A stretch of 26,053 bases of DNA. Source: CAMAVH01 sp035714115 (GTDB lineage: Bacteria > Pseudomonadota > Alphaproteobacteria > SMXQ01). The DNA is taken from the NCBI GenBank assembly GCA_035714115.1, contig DASTMO010000053.1:1-26053 (forward strand), read 5' to 3'. The notes under the pieces were generated by a model, which was given only the letters and a program-made list of their open reading frames with translations, did not search any database and was not told the DNA's origin. How positions within the stretch are numbered: position 1 is the first letter of the stretch; every line of letters starts with the position of its first letter. Made by a program: the position numbers and the translations under genes. This document shows, piece after piece, positions 7,573 through 13,697 of the stretch.

Positions 7573-7601
7573 CATTCGGCAAGCTACATTCAGGCAAGCT
7601 A
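7573..7601 (-). repeat. Imperfect tandem repeat (14 and 15 bp) in the operon leader
   Basis: Read on the minus strand, TAGCTTGCCTGAATG (7587-7601) is followed immediately by TAGCTTGCCGAATG (7573-7586), differing by one inserted base. The first copy overlaps the ops-like element; the second lacks the GCGG part. JUMPstart sequences also contain two GGTAGC-type blocks, so the doubling may be functional. Confidence 0.7.
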
Positions 7602-7605
7602 CCGC
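7594..7605 (-). promoter_or_regulatory. ops/JUMPstart-like antiterminator recruitment element
   Basis: The minus strand reads GCGGTAGCTTGC, differing at one position from GCGGTAGCGTGC, the core of the E. coli ops element as I remember it. In enterobacteria ops pauses RNA polymerase and loads RfaH. Here it sits 61 nt after the end of the NusG/RfaH-like gene, 5 nt after a hairpin, and 68 nt before the first structural gene. That is the position expected for such a site. The link is inference from sequence similarity and position. Confidence 0.45.
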
Positions 7606-7666
7606 ACTTTGGGTGAAACAGGTTTCACCCATCGCGAGCCGGATGCCGCCCGCGCGTGAGGCGCAG

Positions 7667-8188
7667 CTAGACGGCAGCGGTCACGGCCCACCGCGGCAAA
7701 ACGGCAGACACGTCGCGGCCCAAAACCTTCAACAACAGCGTCACGCGATCGCGCGACGCCGACGACAGCAAAGTCCCGATGCAGTCGGCGAACGGGCCGT
7801 CGATCACACGCAGCGATGCGCCGGGATCGAGACGGTCTTCCGGCGCCTGCAGCCGCCCTTCGTCCACATCGGCGCGCAGCGCCTCGACGAAGCCGTCGGG
7901 CAAGCGCGAAGGCGTTTCGCCGCGGCAGATCAGCTTGCGAATCCCGTAAGTCGAATTGATGCGCGACCAAGCTTGCCGCGCCACATCGAGGCGGACGAAA
8001 AGATAGCCAGGGAACATCGGCGACAGAACGGTCTCGACGCGACGCGCATGGCGCCGCGCCCGCTGGAACGCCGGCAACCAAGCGAGAAAGCCCTGGCGCG
8101 CCAGGTTCAATTGCGCGCGCGCTTCTTGGTTCGGCAAGGTGCTGACGACATACCAGCCCAGTGAGGAGTCGGCGGAGCGAGCAGTCAT
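7667..8188 (-). CDS. NusG/RfaH-family transcription antiterminator
   Basis: The product is 173 residues; its start at 8186-8188 overlaps the regulator gene stop by 4 bp. Residues about 10-110 carry the NGN domain: GWYVVSTLPNQEARAQLNL, then LSPMFPGYLFVRLD at 55-68, and an STYGIRKLI segment at 79-87. A C-terminal KOW-like domain follows (ASLRVIDGPFADCIG at 124-138). NGN proteins bind the RNA polymerase clamp; RfaH-type paralogues act only on operons with a recruitment element. Unlike housekeeping NusG, this gene is inside a polysaccharide operon and not beside secE or ribosomal genes, so a specialised operon-specific antiterminator is the best call. It probably stimulates elongation through the sugar genes, including past the hairpin at 5587-5621. 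Confidence 0.88.
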   Translation of the reverse strand: MTARSADSSLGWYVVSTLPNQEARAQLNLARQGFLAWLPAFQRARRHARRVETVLSPMFPGYLFVRLDVARQAWSRINSTYGIRKLICRGETPSRLPDGFVEALRADVDEGRLQAPEDRLDPGASLRVIDGPFADCIGTLLSSASRDRVTLLLKVLGRDVSAVLPRWAVTAAV

Positions 8189-8826
8189 GCTTGCGCCACC
8201 TCCACGAGGTCGAAATCGTCGTCCGAAACGATCTTGAGCAAAGCCGGGGCGAGAATGCGTTCGCCAGGCAAGCGGCCCGCAGTTTCGGCGAGCAGCGCAG
8301 CATAGATCTCCTGCGGACGGCGTTGATCGGTCAGGGCCAAAGCATCCCAGCCGTCGATCTCGGCCAGCGAGCGCACTACCGGCAATCCATGCAGCCGGTC
8401 GCGGTTGGTCTCGCCATCCAGAATGGCAATCAGCTCAACTTCTGCCTCACGGGCCGCGAGAATGGCGATCTCCGCCAGCTCGCCGCCGCCGGCCAGGACG
8501 CAGCGACGCACGCCTTGGGCGCGCGCGCGCACGAACAACTCGCCATATTGCCGACGAGCTTCGCGGAAGAACTCCAGCGAAACCTCGAGATACTCGGCAA
8601 CCAGCCGGCTTTTTTCGGCAAAGCCTTTCGGGGTGAGATAGTAGGCGTACCGCTTGTAAGGCGCGCTGCGCGCCTTGACGTAGCCCTTCATCATCGCGCG
8701 CTTGACCAGGGCATTGATCAGGCCGATGGCCACCCCGACACGCCGCGACAACGTCGCCTGCGTGACCACCTCACCGCGCTCGACAGCGGCGAGAAAGTCC
8801 AACTCGGTTTTCAAGCGCGGTTTCAT
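8185..8826 (-). CDS. Winged-helix regulator fused to a Rossmann-like C-terminal domain
   Basis: The product is 213 residues. Residues about 5-70 form a winged helix-turn-helix resembling the MarR-like regulators found with exopolysaccharide clusters (TQATLSRRVGVAIGLINALV is the recognition region, YYLTPKGF the wing end). After a basic helical linker, residues about 105-165 look like a small nucleotide-binding fold: VLAGGGELAEIAILAA, then a beta strand ending in LDGE and a VVRSLAEI segment. This layout recalls the N-terminal domain of PglD-like or CoA-binding proteins. It may sense a nucleotide sugar or cofactor; that is inference. It is the first gene of the operon, 29 bp downstream of a strong promoter and overlapping the antiterminator gene by 4 bp, so autoregulation is plausible. 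Confidence 0.82.
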   Translation of the reverse strand: MKPRLKTELDFLAAVERGEVVTQATLSRRVGVAIGLINALVKRAMMKGYVKARSAPYKRYAYYLTPKGFAEKSRLVAEYLEVSLEFFREARRQYGELFVRARAQGVRRCVLAGGGELAEIAILAAREAEVELIAILDGETNRDRLHGLPVVRSLAEIDGWDALALTDQRRPQEIYAALLAETAGRLPGERILAPALLKIVSDDDFDLVEVAQA

Positions 8827-8855
8827 CGCGTTCTGCGGCCCCCTATTGGCCGCCA

Positions 8856-8884
8856 GATATAGCCGTGAGCGACTATACCGTCAA
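8856..8884 (-). promoter_or_regulatory. Sigma70-type promoter of the polysaccharide operon
   Basis: On the minus strand TTGACG (8879-8884) and TATATC (8856-8861) are separated by exactly 17 bp. Transcription would begin near 8849, about 22 nt before the regulator start codon. It is the best promoter match in the window. Confidence 0.75.
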
Positions 8885-8887
8885 CGC

Positions 8888-8928
8888 ATGAATTTCACGC
8901 GATGAATTTCAATAATCAATTAATTTCA
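8888..8928. repeat. Three 10-bp direct repeats just upstream of the operon promoter (candidate operators)
   Basis: ATGAATTTCA occurs at 8888-8897 and 8902-8911, and ATTAATTTCA at 8919-8928. In the first two copies the 9-bp TGAATTTCA is itself a perfect dyad around its central base. They begin 3 bp upstream of the -35 box in an unusually AT-rich stretch. This is a typical place for operators of the adjacent winged-helix regulator, or for an activator. Confidence 0.55.
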
Positions 8929-8951
8929 ATTAGTTAAACTTACCCACAGGG

Positions 8952-9251
8952 TTAAATTTCGGCGACGTCCGGTAACTGGGCATAAGGCCGCTCAAAGAGC
9001 GGCGGCGGGCCGAGAGGTTTGCTTCGCGGAATGACGATGTCGCCGTTCTCGGCGATCTGCGGCAGGCCGTAGCGCGGCAGGACGGCGACGAGTTCTTCGA
9101 GGCGGCGCATGAGATCGTCGGCGGCGTCGCGGGCGATCTGGCCGGGCCGCCGCGTCTCAGGCGCGGCCTGCCCCTCGGCGAGGGCAGGGGCGGCCGCGGC
9201 GAACAGGCCGAGCAGCGTGATGGCGGTGGCGGTCAGGCGGCGGACGGTCAT
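8952..9251 (-). CDS. Small exported protein of unknown function
   Basis: The 99-residue product begins with a signal peptide (basic start, hydrophobic stretch, cleavage after ALA near residue 25). The mature part has a charged helical segment (RDAADDLMRRLEELVAVLP, about 42-60) and a short tail with the phrase ENGDIVIPR (67-75) rich in prolines after it. I recognise this pattern as a conserved small exported protein of Hyphomicrobiales, but no function is known to me. GGAGAGGG precedes the start and a TATAAT-like -10 lies at 9280-9285. It follows the YihY-family gene by 41 bp and may be read with it. Confidence 0.75.
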   Translation of the reverse strand: MTVRRLTATAITLLGLFAAAAPALAEGQAAPETRRPGQIARDAADDLMRRLEELVAVLPRYGLPQIAENGDIVIPRSKPLGPPPLFERPYAQLPDVAEI

Positions 9252-9279
9252 GGCCCTCTCCCGAAGCGGTTGCGGGTCG

Positions 9280-9285
9280 ATTATA
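9280..9285 (-). promoter_or_regulatory. Possible -10 element for the small exported protein gene
   Basis: The minus strand reads TATAAT in the 41-bp gap between the YihY-family gene and the small exported protein gene. I see no convincing -35 element, which would fall within the end of the YihY-family gene, so this is only a weak promoter call. Confidence 0.3.
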
Positions 9286-9292
9286 GCGTCGC

Positions 9293-10651
9293 TCAGCGTT
9301 CGGCGCGCGGATCTTCCGCTGGTTTTGGGGCATCGGGCGCTTCACCCGCCGCCAAATCCTTCAGCGTCAGCCCGGCAAGCGCCCGCTCGATCCCCTCCTC
9401 CACCGCCTTGGCCGCCGCCATGACGCCCGGCTGGCCGCCGAGGCGCGAGGACAACCGCATGCGCCCGGGACCGGAGCCGCGCGCCGCCGTCAGCACGGCG
9501 ATGGCCTCGGTGGTTTCCGGCGGACGGGCCGGCACGTAACCCGCGCGCTTGCCTTCCAGGCAACGGATGAAGCCGGCGCCCTCAAGCATGGCGAGCACGG
9601 CGTCGACCGTCGGGCCCGGCACCTGATAGCGCTCGACCAATTGATCGGAATTGGGCGGCGGCGCGCCGTCCTGGAAGCATTTGGCGATCCAGGCCGCCAC
9701 CGCGAGCGCCAGATGCTCCTGGCCGCGCAAGGAGAGCTGCAGGTCGCGCCGCTTGGCGACGACGCATTCGGGATGCTGGTGGTAGTAGGCGACCGAGCAA
9801 CCCGACAGCAGGATCAGCCACGCGACATAGAGCCAGATCATGAACAGGATCAGCGTCGCAAAGGCCGAATAGACCGCGGAATAATTGTTCGATTTGACGA
9901 CATAGGCGGCGAAGGCCCAGCCGACGCTCTCCCACAGGAAGCCGGCGACGGCGCCGCCGATCAACGCCGACAGCCACTTCACCTGCGTGTTGGGCAGGAA
10001 GCGGTAGAGCAGCGTGAAAGCGACGATGATGATGATGTAGGGGATCAGGCGGCCGGCTTCATGCAGCAGGAAGCCGACGCCCGGCACGGAGGAGAGCGCC
10101 GTCATGGCCGACGAGCTGCTCACCGTCGCCGAGATTCCGAGCGAGGAAAAGACCAGCATGGGGCCGAGCACGAGGATGCTGATGTAGCCCGAGAAGCGCG
10201 CGGCGAGCGAACGGTTCTGACCGACGTTCCAGATGGCGTTGAAAGCCATCTCGATCTTTTGGATCAGCGACACGACCGTGTAGATCAGCATCACCAAGCC
10301 GACCGAGCCGAGCACGCCGACCTGCATGTTGTTGACGAACTCGATGATCCGGGTCGCCACCTCCTGGCCCTGGTCGCCGAGCGGCGCCAGCGCGTTCTGC
10401 AGGAAGGGCTCGATCTGGTTGTGCACCCCGAAGCCCTTGAGCACCGAAAAGGTGATCGCCAGCAGCGGCACCAGCGACAGCAGGGTCGTGTAAACCAAGC
10501 TCATGGCGCGCAAACTGAGATTGCCCTCAGTCAAATCGCGCAGCAGCGCGTAGGCGATCTGCAACGCGACGAAGACCGGACCCCGCCAGCCGCCGCGCGC
10601 GCTGCGTTCCCAGATCTTCTGTTCGAGCCATTCCTTCAAACGGGCGATCAT
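9293..10651 (-). CDS. YihY/BrkB-family inner-membrane protein with C-terminal winged helix
   Basis: The ATG at 10649-10651 has AAGGAG 6 nt upstream and gives 452 residues; an earlier ATG at 10702 has no such site. Residues about 50-290 carry six hydrophobic segments (near 52-72, 112-132, 155-175, 202-220, 228-250 and 263-287) and the family pattern of YihY/BrkB proteins (once called ribonuclease BN), including the SLRAMSLVYTTLLSLVPLLA start. The role of this family is not settled. After the last span comes a cytoplasmic region of about 160 residues: a likely winged helix at about 312-375 (SDQLVERYQVPGPTVDAVLA, then a GAGFIRCLEGKRAGYVPA hairpin) and an Ala/Pro-rich tail. The added domain suggests regulation or nucleic-acid contact, which is unproven. 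Confidence 0.88.
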   Translation of the reverse strand: MIARLKEWLEQKIWERSARGGWRGPVFVALQIAYALLRDLTEGNLSLRAMSLVYTTLLSLVPLLAITFSVLKGFGVHNQIEPFLQNALAPLGDQGQEVATRIIEFVNNMQVGVLGSVGLVMLIYTVVSLIQKIEMAFNAIWNVGQNRSLAARFSGYISILVLGPMLVFSSLGISATVSSSSAMTALSSVPGVGFLLHEAGRLIPYIIIIVAFTLLYRFLPNTQVKWLSALIGGAVAGFLWESVGWAFAAYVVKSNNYSAVYSAFATLILFMIWLYVAWLILLSGCSVAYYHQHPECVVAKRRDLQLSLRGQEHLALAVAAWIAKCFQDGAPPPNSDQLVERYQVPGPTVDAVLAMLEGAGFIRCLEGKRAGYVPARPPETTEAIAVLTAARGSGPGRMRLSSRLGGQPGVMAAAKAVEEGIERALAGLTLKDLAAGEAPDAPKPAEDPRAER

Positions 10652-11097
10652 CGCCGACTCCTTGCCCTGGCTTGCCAACCGACCTAACGGCTTGTCATCC
10701 AATCTAAAACGCCGGCCAGCGCCGCGCCATTCCGGCTTGATCCGTCCCTGCCGAAATTACAACTAAAGAAATAGAGACGCCGCACACCATAACGGGATGA
10801 CGCGGGTGACCGCGGCACAGCGGCGACTTGTCGCAAGCCGGCATCAATTTGGCGCTGCAACGGACAAAATCGCCCGCCGCGCTTTCGAGCTTGCGCGAAA
10901 AAGCCCGGAAAAGCTGGCGTTTCGCAGGTTCGCGCGGAACTCTTATGCAAGTTTCCGCAATAAAACTAAGGGTAATCGCGCCTCGCCGATAGGGCCGGAC
11001 AATGGACAGCCCAAAAGGGCGCGCGTAAAATCCGCGTCATACGAATGAGCGCTTATACGCAAAAACACCCATTGGTTTTTATTTAGGAGGCTATGCC
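10652..11097. other. 446-bp intergenic region between divergent genes
   Basis: This gap separates the divergent YihY-family and cupin genes, so it should hold both promoters. I see no confident sigma70 pair. Notable are an AT-rich patch near 10755-10775, a short inverted repeat GCGGAA/TTCCGC (10934-10939 and 10953-10958), and an A/T-rich stretch ending in the AGGAGG of the cupin gene (about 11085-11090). Open frames on both strands here have no good start signals or recognisable products. No RNA gene was seen. Confidence 0.4.
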
Positions 11098-11574
11098 ATG
11101 TCCGACGTCACCGAGAAGGAAGTCATCGATCACGCCGCCGCCGAGGCTGCGATCCAGCAGTTCTCGTTCGAAGCGCCGAAGATTTATGACGGCCGCAAAG
11201 CCATCGTGAAACTGACCAGCAGCGAGCGCTCGGCCGTCGCCGTGCATTGCCTCGGCCAGGGCGGCGAGAACAACCTGCACTTCCACTCCGGCGTGGACAT
11301 CACCTGGATGGTGCTGAAGGGCCGCGCCCGCTTCTACGGCCCGGAGAACGAGAAGGTCCGCGGCGAATTCGGCCCGATGGAAGGCCTCGTCGTTCCGGCC
11401 GGCGCCAAGTACTGGTTCGAGAGCTGCGGCAAGGACGACCTCGAGCTGCTGCAGATCAAGACCTACACCCGCGGCCGCGGCAAGGATAAGCGCATCGACG
11501 CCGCTCCGCGCGACTACGACATCATGGCCGGCGCCAGCCACTTCGACGGCAGCGGCCCCAAGAAGGTCGCCTAA
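11098..11574 (+). CDS. Cupin-domain protein
   Basis: The product is 158 residues; AGGAGG lies 7 nt before the ATG. A single cupin barrel is visible: motif 1 GGENNLHFHSGVDITWMVLKG with His61 and His63, and motif 2 around FGPMEGLVVPAGAKYWFES. The His normally found in motif 2 is replaced by an aromatic residue, so the metal site would be incomplete or unusual. No signal peptide is present, so it should be cytoplasmic. Cupins range from dioxygenases to sugar isomerases and binding proteins; nothing here fixes the substrate. It is a single-gene unit bounded by its own terminator. Confidence 0.85.
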   Translation: MSDVTEKEVIDHAAAEAAIQQFSFEAPKIYDGRKAIVKLTSSERSAVAVHCLGQGGENNLHFHSGVDITWMVLKGRARFYGPENEKVRGEFGPMEGLVVPAGAKYWFESCGKDDLELLQIKTYTRGRGKDKRIDAAPRDYDIMAGASHFDGSGPKKVA

Positions 11575-11596
11575 GCCGCCAAGGCTTGGAAACGCG

Positions 11597-11626
11597 AAGG
11601 GCCGGGGAGCGTTCCTCGGCCCTTTT
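11597..11626 (+). terminator. Intrinsic terminator after the cupin gene
   Basis: AAGGGCCG (11597-11604) pairs with CGGCCCTT (11617-11624), with a partly paired interior, and the stem runs into TTTT (11623-11626). It lies 22 bp after the cupin stop and before the convergent cytochrome gene. Confidence 0.75.
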
Positions 11627-11645
11627 CGATTCCGCCCTATCGGCC

Positions 11646-12383
11646 TCAACGCGCCGGGGTGACGACCGTCCACGCGCGACGCAAATAGCCGATCAAGGCC
11701 GCCACCTCCGCATCCAGCAGCTTCGCGTCCGGCATGCGATATTCCGAATGGGGCGCGGGATGATAGGCCTCGCCGCCGAGAATCAGTTGGCGCAATTCGA
11801 CATCCGTCATCGCCAGCGCCAGCGGATCGCCTTTGAGCGGCGGTACGCTGACGGGGCGAGCGTTCGAACCCTCGCCGATGCTATGGGTCTGCCCCTCCAT
11901 CTGCGCGCCGTGGCACACCGCGCATTTTTTCAAATAGAGCTCCCGCCCTTGAGCGACGGCGTCAGTCGGCGAGGCTTCCTCGCGGCGCGTGGTTTCCGCC
12001 TGGCTGTCGCGCTGCTGCTTGCTCCAGCTCGCCTTCACATAGTCGAGCAGCGCGGCGACCTCGTCGGCGCCGAGCCGCGCGCCGAACGGAGGCATCTCGA
12101 CGTCCGACAGGCGCAGCGCCATCGCGTGGGAGCCCGACTGCAGCATCCAATAGAACTGCAGATCGCTCATGCGCCACGCTTTGCCGGTCGCATCGAGCGG
12201 CGGCACGAATGACGCGTCCCCCGACAGGCTCGCGTCGCGGCCTTTCATATCCAGCCCGTGGCAAAGCGCGCAGTTTCGGCTATAGATGGCCGCGCCATTC
12301 GGCGGCGCCGGCTGTTGGGCTTGGGCCGCGCCAGCTACGAGAAGCGCGCAAGCCGCCGCCGCGAGACGAGACAACAAAGCCAT
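11646..12383 (-). CDS. Exported di-heme c-type cytochrome
   Basis: The product is 245 residues from the ATG at 12381-12383; the open frame extends upstream but only this start opens a signal peptide (hydrophobic 4-20, cleavage near AQA-QQ). Two cytochrome c domains follow: heme motif CALCH at 38-42 with candidate axial Met97 in DVEMPPFG, and CAVCH at 154-158 with candidate axial Met217 in YRMPD. Each domain is about 100 residues, joined by a charged linker (about 120-145). It would work in the periplasm as an electron carrier, for example for an alcohol, aldehyde or sulfur-compound dehydrogenase, but no partner enzyme is nearby. The ribosome-binding site is poor (AAAGG 1 nt from the ATG), so the start is moderately sure. 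Confidence 0.87.
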   Translation of the reverse strand: MALLSRLAAAACALLVAGAAQAQQPAPPNGAAIYSRNCALCHGLDMKGRDASLSGDASFVPPLDATGKAWRMSDLQFYWMLQSGSHAMALRLSDVEMPPFGARLGADEVAALLDYVKASWSKQQRDSQAETTRREEASPTDAVAQGRELYLKKCAVCHGAQMEGQTHSIGEGSNARPVSVPPLKGDPLALAMTDVELRQLILGGEAYHPAPHSEYRMPDAKLLDAEVAALIGYLRRAWTVVTPAR

Positions 12384-12852
12384 GCCTTTATCCGTACGGC
12401 GGCAGAACCGCCCGACCTCTCGAATATCGGGCCCCCATGGGCCGGCGCAGTCTCGCCGACGTCGCACCGCGCTTCAAGCCCTGTGCGCGCTCTGCGCCCT
12501 AGTCATCTCCATGGCGGCGATGGCGCAAAGCCGGACGGAAACGCCGCAGGAGCGAGCCCGCTTCGATCAGGCTTACGCCGATTTCAAGCTCGGCAATTAC
12601 GCCACGGCACTCGGCGAGTTCGAATCCCTGGCCGAAGCCGGCAACGTGGCCGCGCAATATAATCTCGGTTTCATGCGCGCCAAAGGGCTCGGCGGGCCGA
12701 CCGATTATGTCGCAGCTTATGTCTGGTTTTCCCTGGTTGCCAAAGCCGGTCAAGAGCGCGGCGCGAAATCCCTCGCTGAAATCAAGGCAGCGATGAGAGA
12801 GCCGCAGATCGCCGAAGGCGAGCGGCGGCTGCGCGCTTTTGCGCCGCGCTGA
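12382..12852 (+). CDS. Exported Sel1-like repeat protein (start uncertain)
   Basis: Up to 156 residues if the ATG at 12382-12384 is used; the frame is open further upstream. The only other in-frame start-like codons before the mature region are a CTG at 12481 and an ATG at 12511 that would destroy the export signal. RRRRTALQALCALCALVISMAAMAQ (in two parts, about 26-49) looks like a basic n-region and hydrophobic core. The mature part has a tetratricopeptide/Sel1-like helical pair (ADFKLGNYATALGEFESLA, then AQYNLGFMRAKGLGGPTDYV) typical of Sel1 repeats, which usually mediate protein contacts. The gene is divergent from the cytochrome gene and ends flush against the convergent 43-residue gene. 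Function unknown. Confidence 0.72.
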   Translation: MPLSVRRQNRPTSRISGPHGPAQSRRRRTALQALCALCALVISMAAMAQSRTETPQERARFDQAYADFKLGNYATALGEFESLAEAGNVAAQYNLGFMRAKGLGGPTDYVAAYVWFSLVAKAGQERGAKSLAEIKAAMREPQIAEGERRLRAFAPR

Positions 12853-12984
12853 TCAAACGACCAAATAGGCGATGACGAAGGCGATCACGACGCCGGCCAG
12901 GGAAATGCCCAGGACATAGCGCATGACGCCCAATTTGGCTCCAGCGCGGGCCTCGGTCGGTCGCATATGCTGCGGATCGCTCAT
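12853..12984 (-). CDS. 43-residue single-span membrane protein
   Basis: A short gene with a very good ribosome-binding site: AAGGAG 6 nt before the ATG at 12982-12984. The product starts MSDPQHMRPTEARAG, continues into a basic GVMRYVLG stretch, and ends with one strongly hydrophobic helix (about 23-43) that runs to the C-terminus. I recall similar tiny proteins with a TEARxG...MRYVL pattern in Hyphomicrobiales, with no assigned role. It starts 15 bp after the exported PRC-barrel gene, so the two are probably co-transcribed, and its stop abuts the stop of the convergent Sel1-like gene (shared TGATCA). It is likely an inner-membrane protein with a cytoplasmic N-terminus. Confidence 0.75.
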   Translation of the reverse strand: MSDPQHMRPTEARAGAKLGVMRYVLGISLAGVVIAFVIAYLVV

Positions 12985-12999
12985 CTCTCACTCCTTCGC

Positions 13000-13521
13000 T
13001 TAACGGGCGCGCGGTTTCTCATAGGCCGGCGCCGCCTTTAAGCTCTCCTTCGTTGCCGACGGCAGGCTGACGTTGTCGCCATCGATCATGCTGAGCTGCT
13101 CCATCGGCACGACGACCTGATGGGCGCCGAGGCCGAGGAAACCGCCGACATCGATCACCGCGCCGACGATGCGCGCATCTTTGCTCAGCAGCAGCGAGTC
13201 GATCTTGCCGATAACCTCGTTGGCGCTGTTGCGCACGTTCGAGCCGATCAGATCATCGCTGCTCATCGCGCCGAGCGTATCGACCGGAGCCGGCGTATTG
13301 GCCGCCGTCTGATCCGCTGCGCCGGGTAGCGCGCCGCGCATGTCGGGCATGGCGCCATTGTCCGTCGCGCTCGGCATGTCGCTTTGCGGCGCAGGCATGG
13401 CCGGCATGTCGCCCGGCGCGCGCTCCGGCATCGATTGAGCGACAGCGGTCAGCGGCAAGCCGATCGCCGCGATGGCGGCGATGCCGATCAGCTTGTCGGA
13501 TAAGGGAACTTTGCGGGGCAT
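13000..13521 (-). CDS. Exported PRC-barrel protein
   Basis: The product is 173 residues from the ATG at 13519-13521, which has GGAGG 5 nt upstream; an ATG 15 nt earlier is possible. A signal peptide (about 1-30, ending TAVAQS) is followed by a low-complexity Met/Pro/Ala-rich segment (about 31-88) with repeated DMP motifs. The PRC-barrel occupies about 93-150 (DLIGSNVRNSANEVIGKIDSLL, then the GGFLGLGAHQVVVP core). PRC-barrels are small beta folds that bind proteins or ligands; exported versions of this type are frequent in Hyphomicrobiales. The Met-rich linker could bind metal, which is speculation. It leads a two-gene unit with the 43-residue membrane protein. Confidence 0.85.
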   Translation of the reverse strand: MPRKVPLSDKLIGIAAIAAIGLPLTAVAQSMPERAPGDMPAMPAPQSDMPSATDNGAMPDMRGALPGAADQTAANTPAPVDTLGAMSSDDLIGSNVRNSANEVIGKIDSLLLSKDARIVGAVIDVGGFLGLGAHQVVVPMEQLSMIDGDNVSLPSATKESLKAAPAYEKPRAR

Positions 13522-13559
13522 GAGAGCCTCCTTCATCGTGATATCCGTGACATGGAATA

Positions 13560-13584
13560 AACCACGAGGACGGCCGGTCGTTCC
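13560..13584 (-). promoter_or_regulatory. Possible EcfG-type (general stress sigma) promoter for the PRC-barrel gene
   Basis: On the minus strand GGAAC (13580-13584) and GGTT (13560-13563) are 16 bp apart. The alphaproteobacterial EcfG consensus is GGAAC-N16/17-CGTT, so one -10 base differs. It lies about 39 bp upstream of the start codon. PRC-barrel genes are frequent members of that regulon. Confidence 0.35.
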
Positions 13585-13638
13585 GCAAGCCGCGTCGGAA
13601 CCGGACGCCTATTTTCCCTACGCGCCAACTGCACATGC

Positions 13639-13668
13639 GAAAAGGCCCGCTCTGGATGAGCGGGCCTT
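13639..13668 (-). terminator. Intrinsic terminator of the solute-binding protein gene
   Basis: AAGGCCCGCTC (13642-13652) and GAGCGGGCCTT (13658-13668) form a perfect 11-bp stem with a 5-base loop. Read on the minus strand the stem ends in a T-run, 30 bp downstream of the solute-binding gene stop. Confidence 0.85.
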
Positions 13669-13697
13669 CGCCGCTTTTGAACTTTATAGGCAGCGGG

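Larger units (their letters stand above)
7554..7630 (-). promoter_or_regulatory. Leader with two mutually exclusive inverted-repeat pairings
   Basis: In the 141-bp leader between the antiterminator gene and the isomerase gene, a perfect 9-bp inverted repeat (GGGTGAAAC at 7611-7619 and GTTTCACCC at 7622-7630) can form a hairpin. A third copy, GGTGAAAC at 7554-7561, lies nearer the isomerase start. On the transcript it could pair with the same 5' arm, so two hairpins compete, and the alternative one would loop out the tandem repeat and the ops-like element. No T-run follows either stem. It could be a pause or attenuation structure, or simply a DNA operator. The sequence match is certain, the function is not. 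Confidence 0.45.

Noticed and set aside
8988..9002. CCGCTC-AAA-GAGCGG hairpin as a terminator of the small exported protein gene
   Set aside because: It lies inside the coding sequence and has no T-run on either strand.
10797..11048. 83-codon plus-strand open frame in the long intergenic region
   Set aside because: No convincing ribosome-binding site, no recognisable motif, and it ends just before the cupin leader; probably chance.
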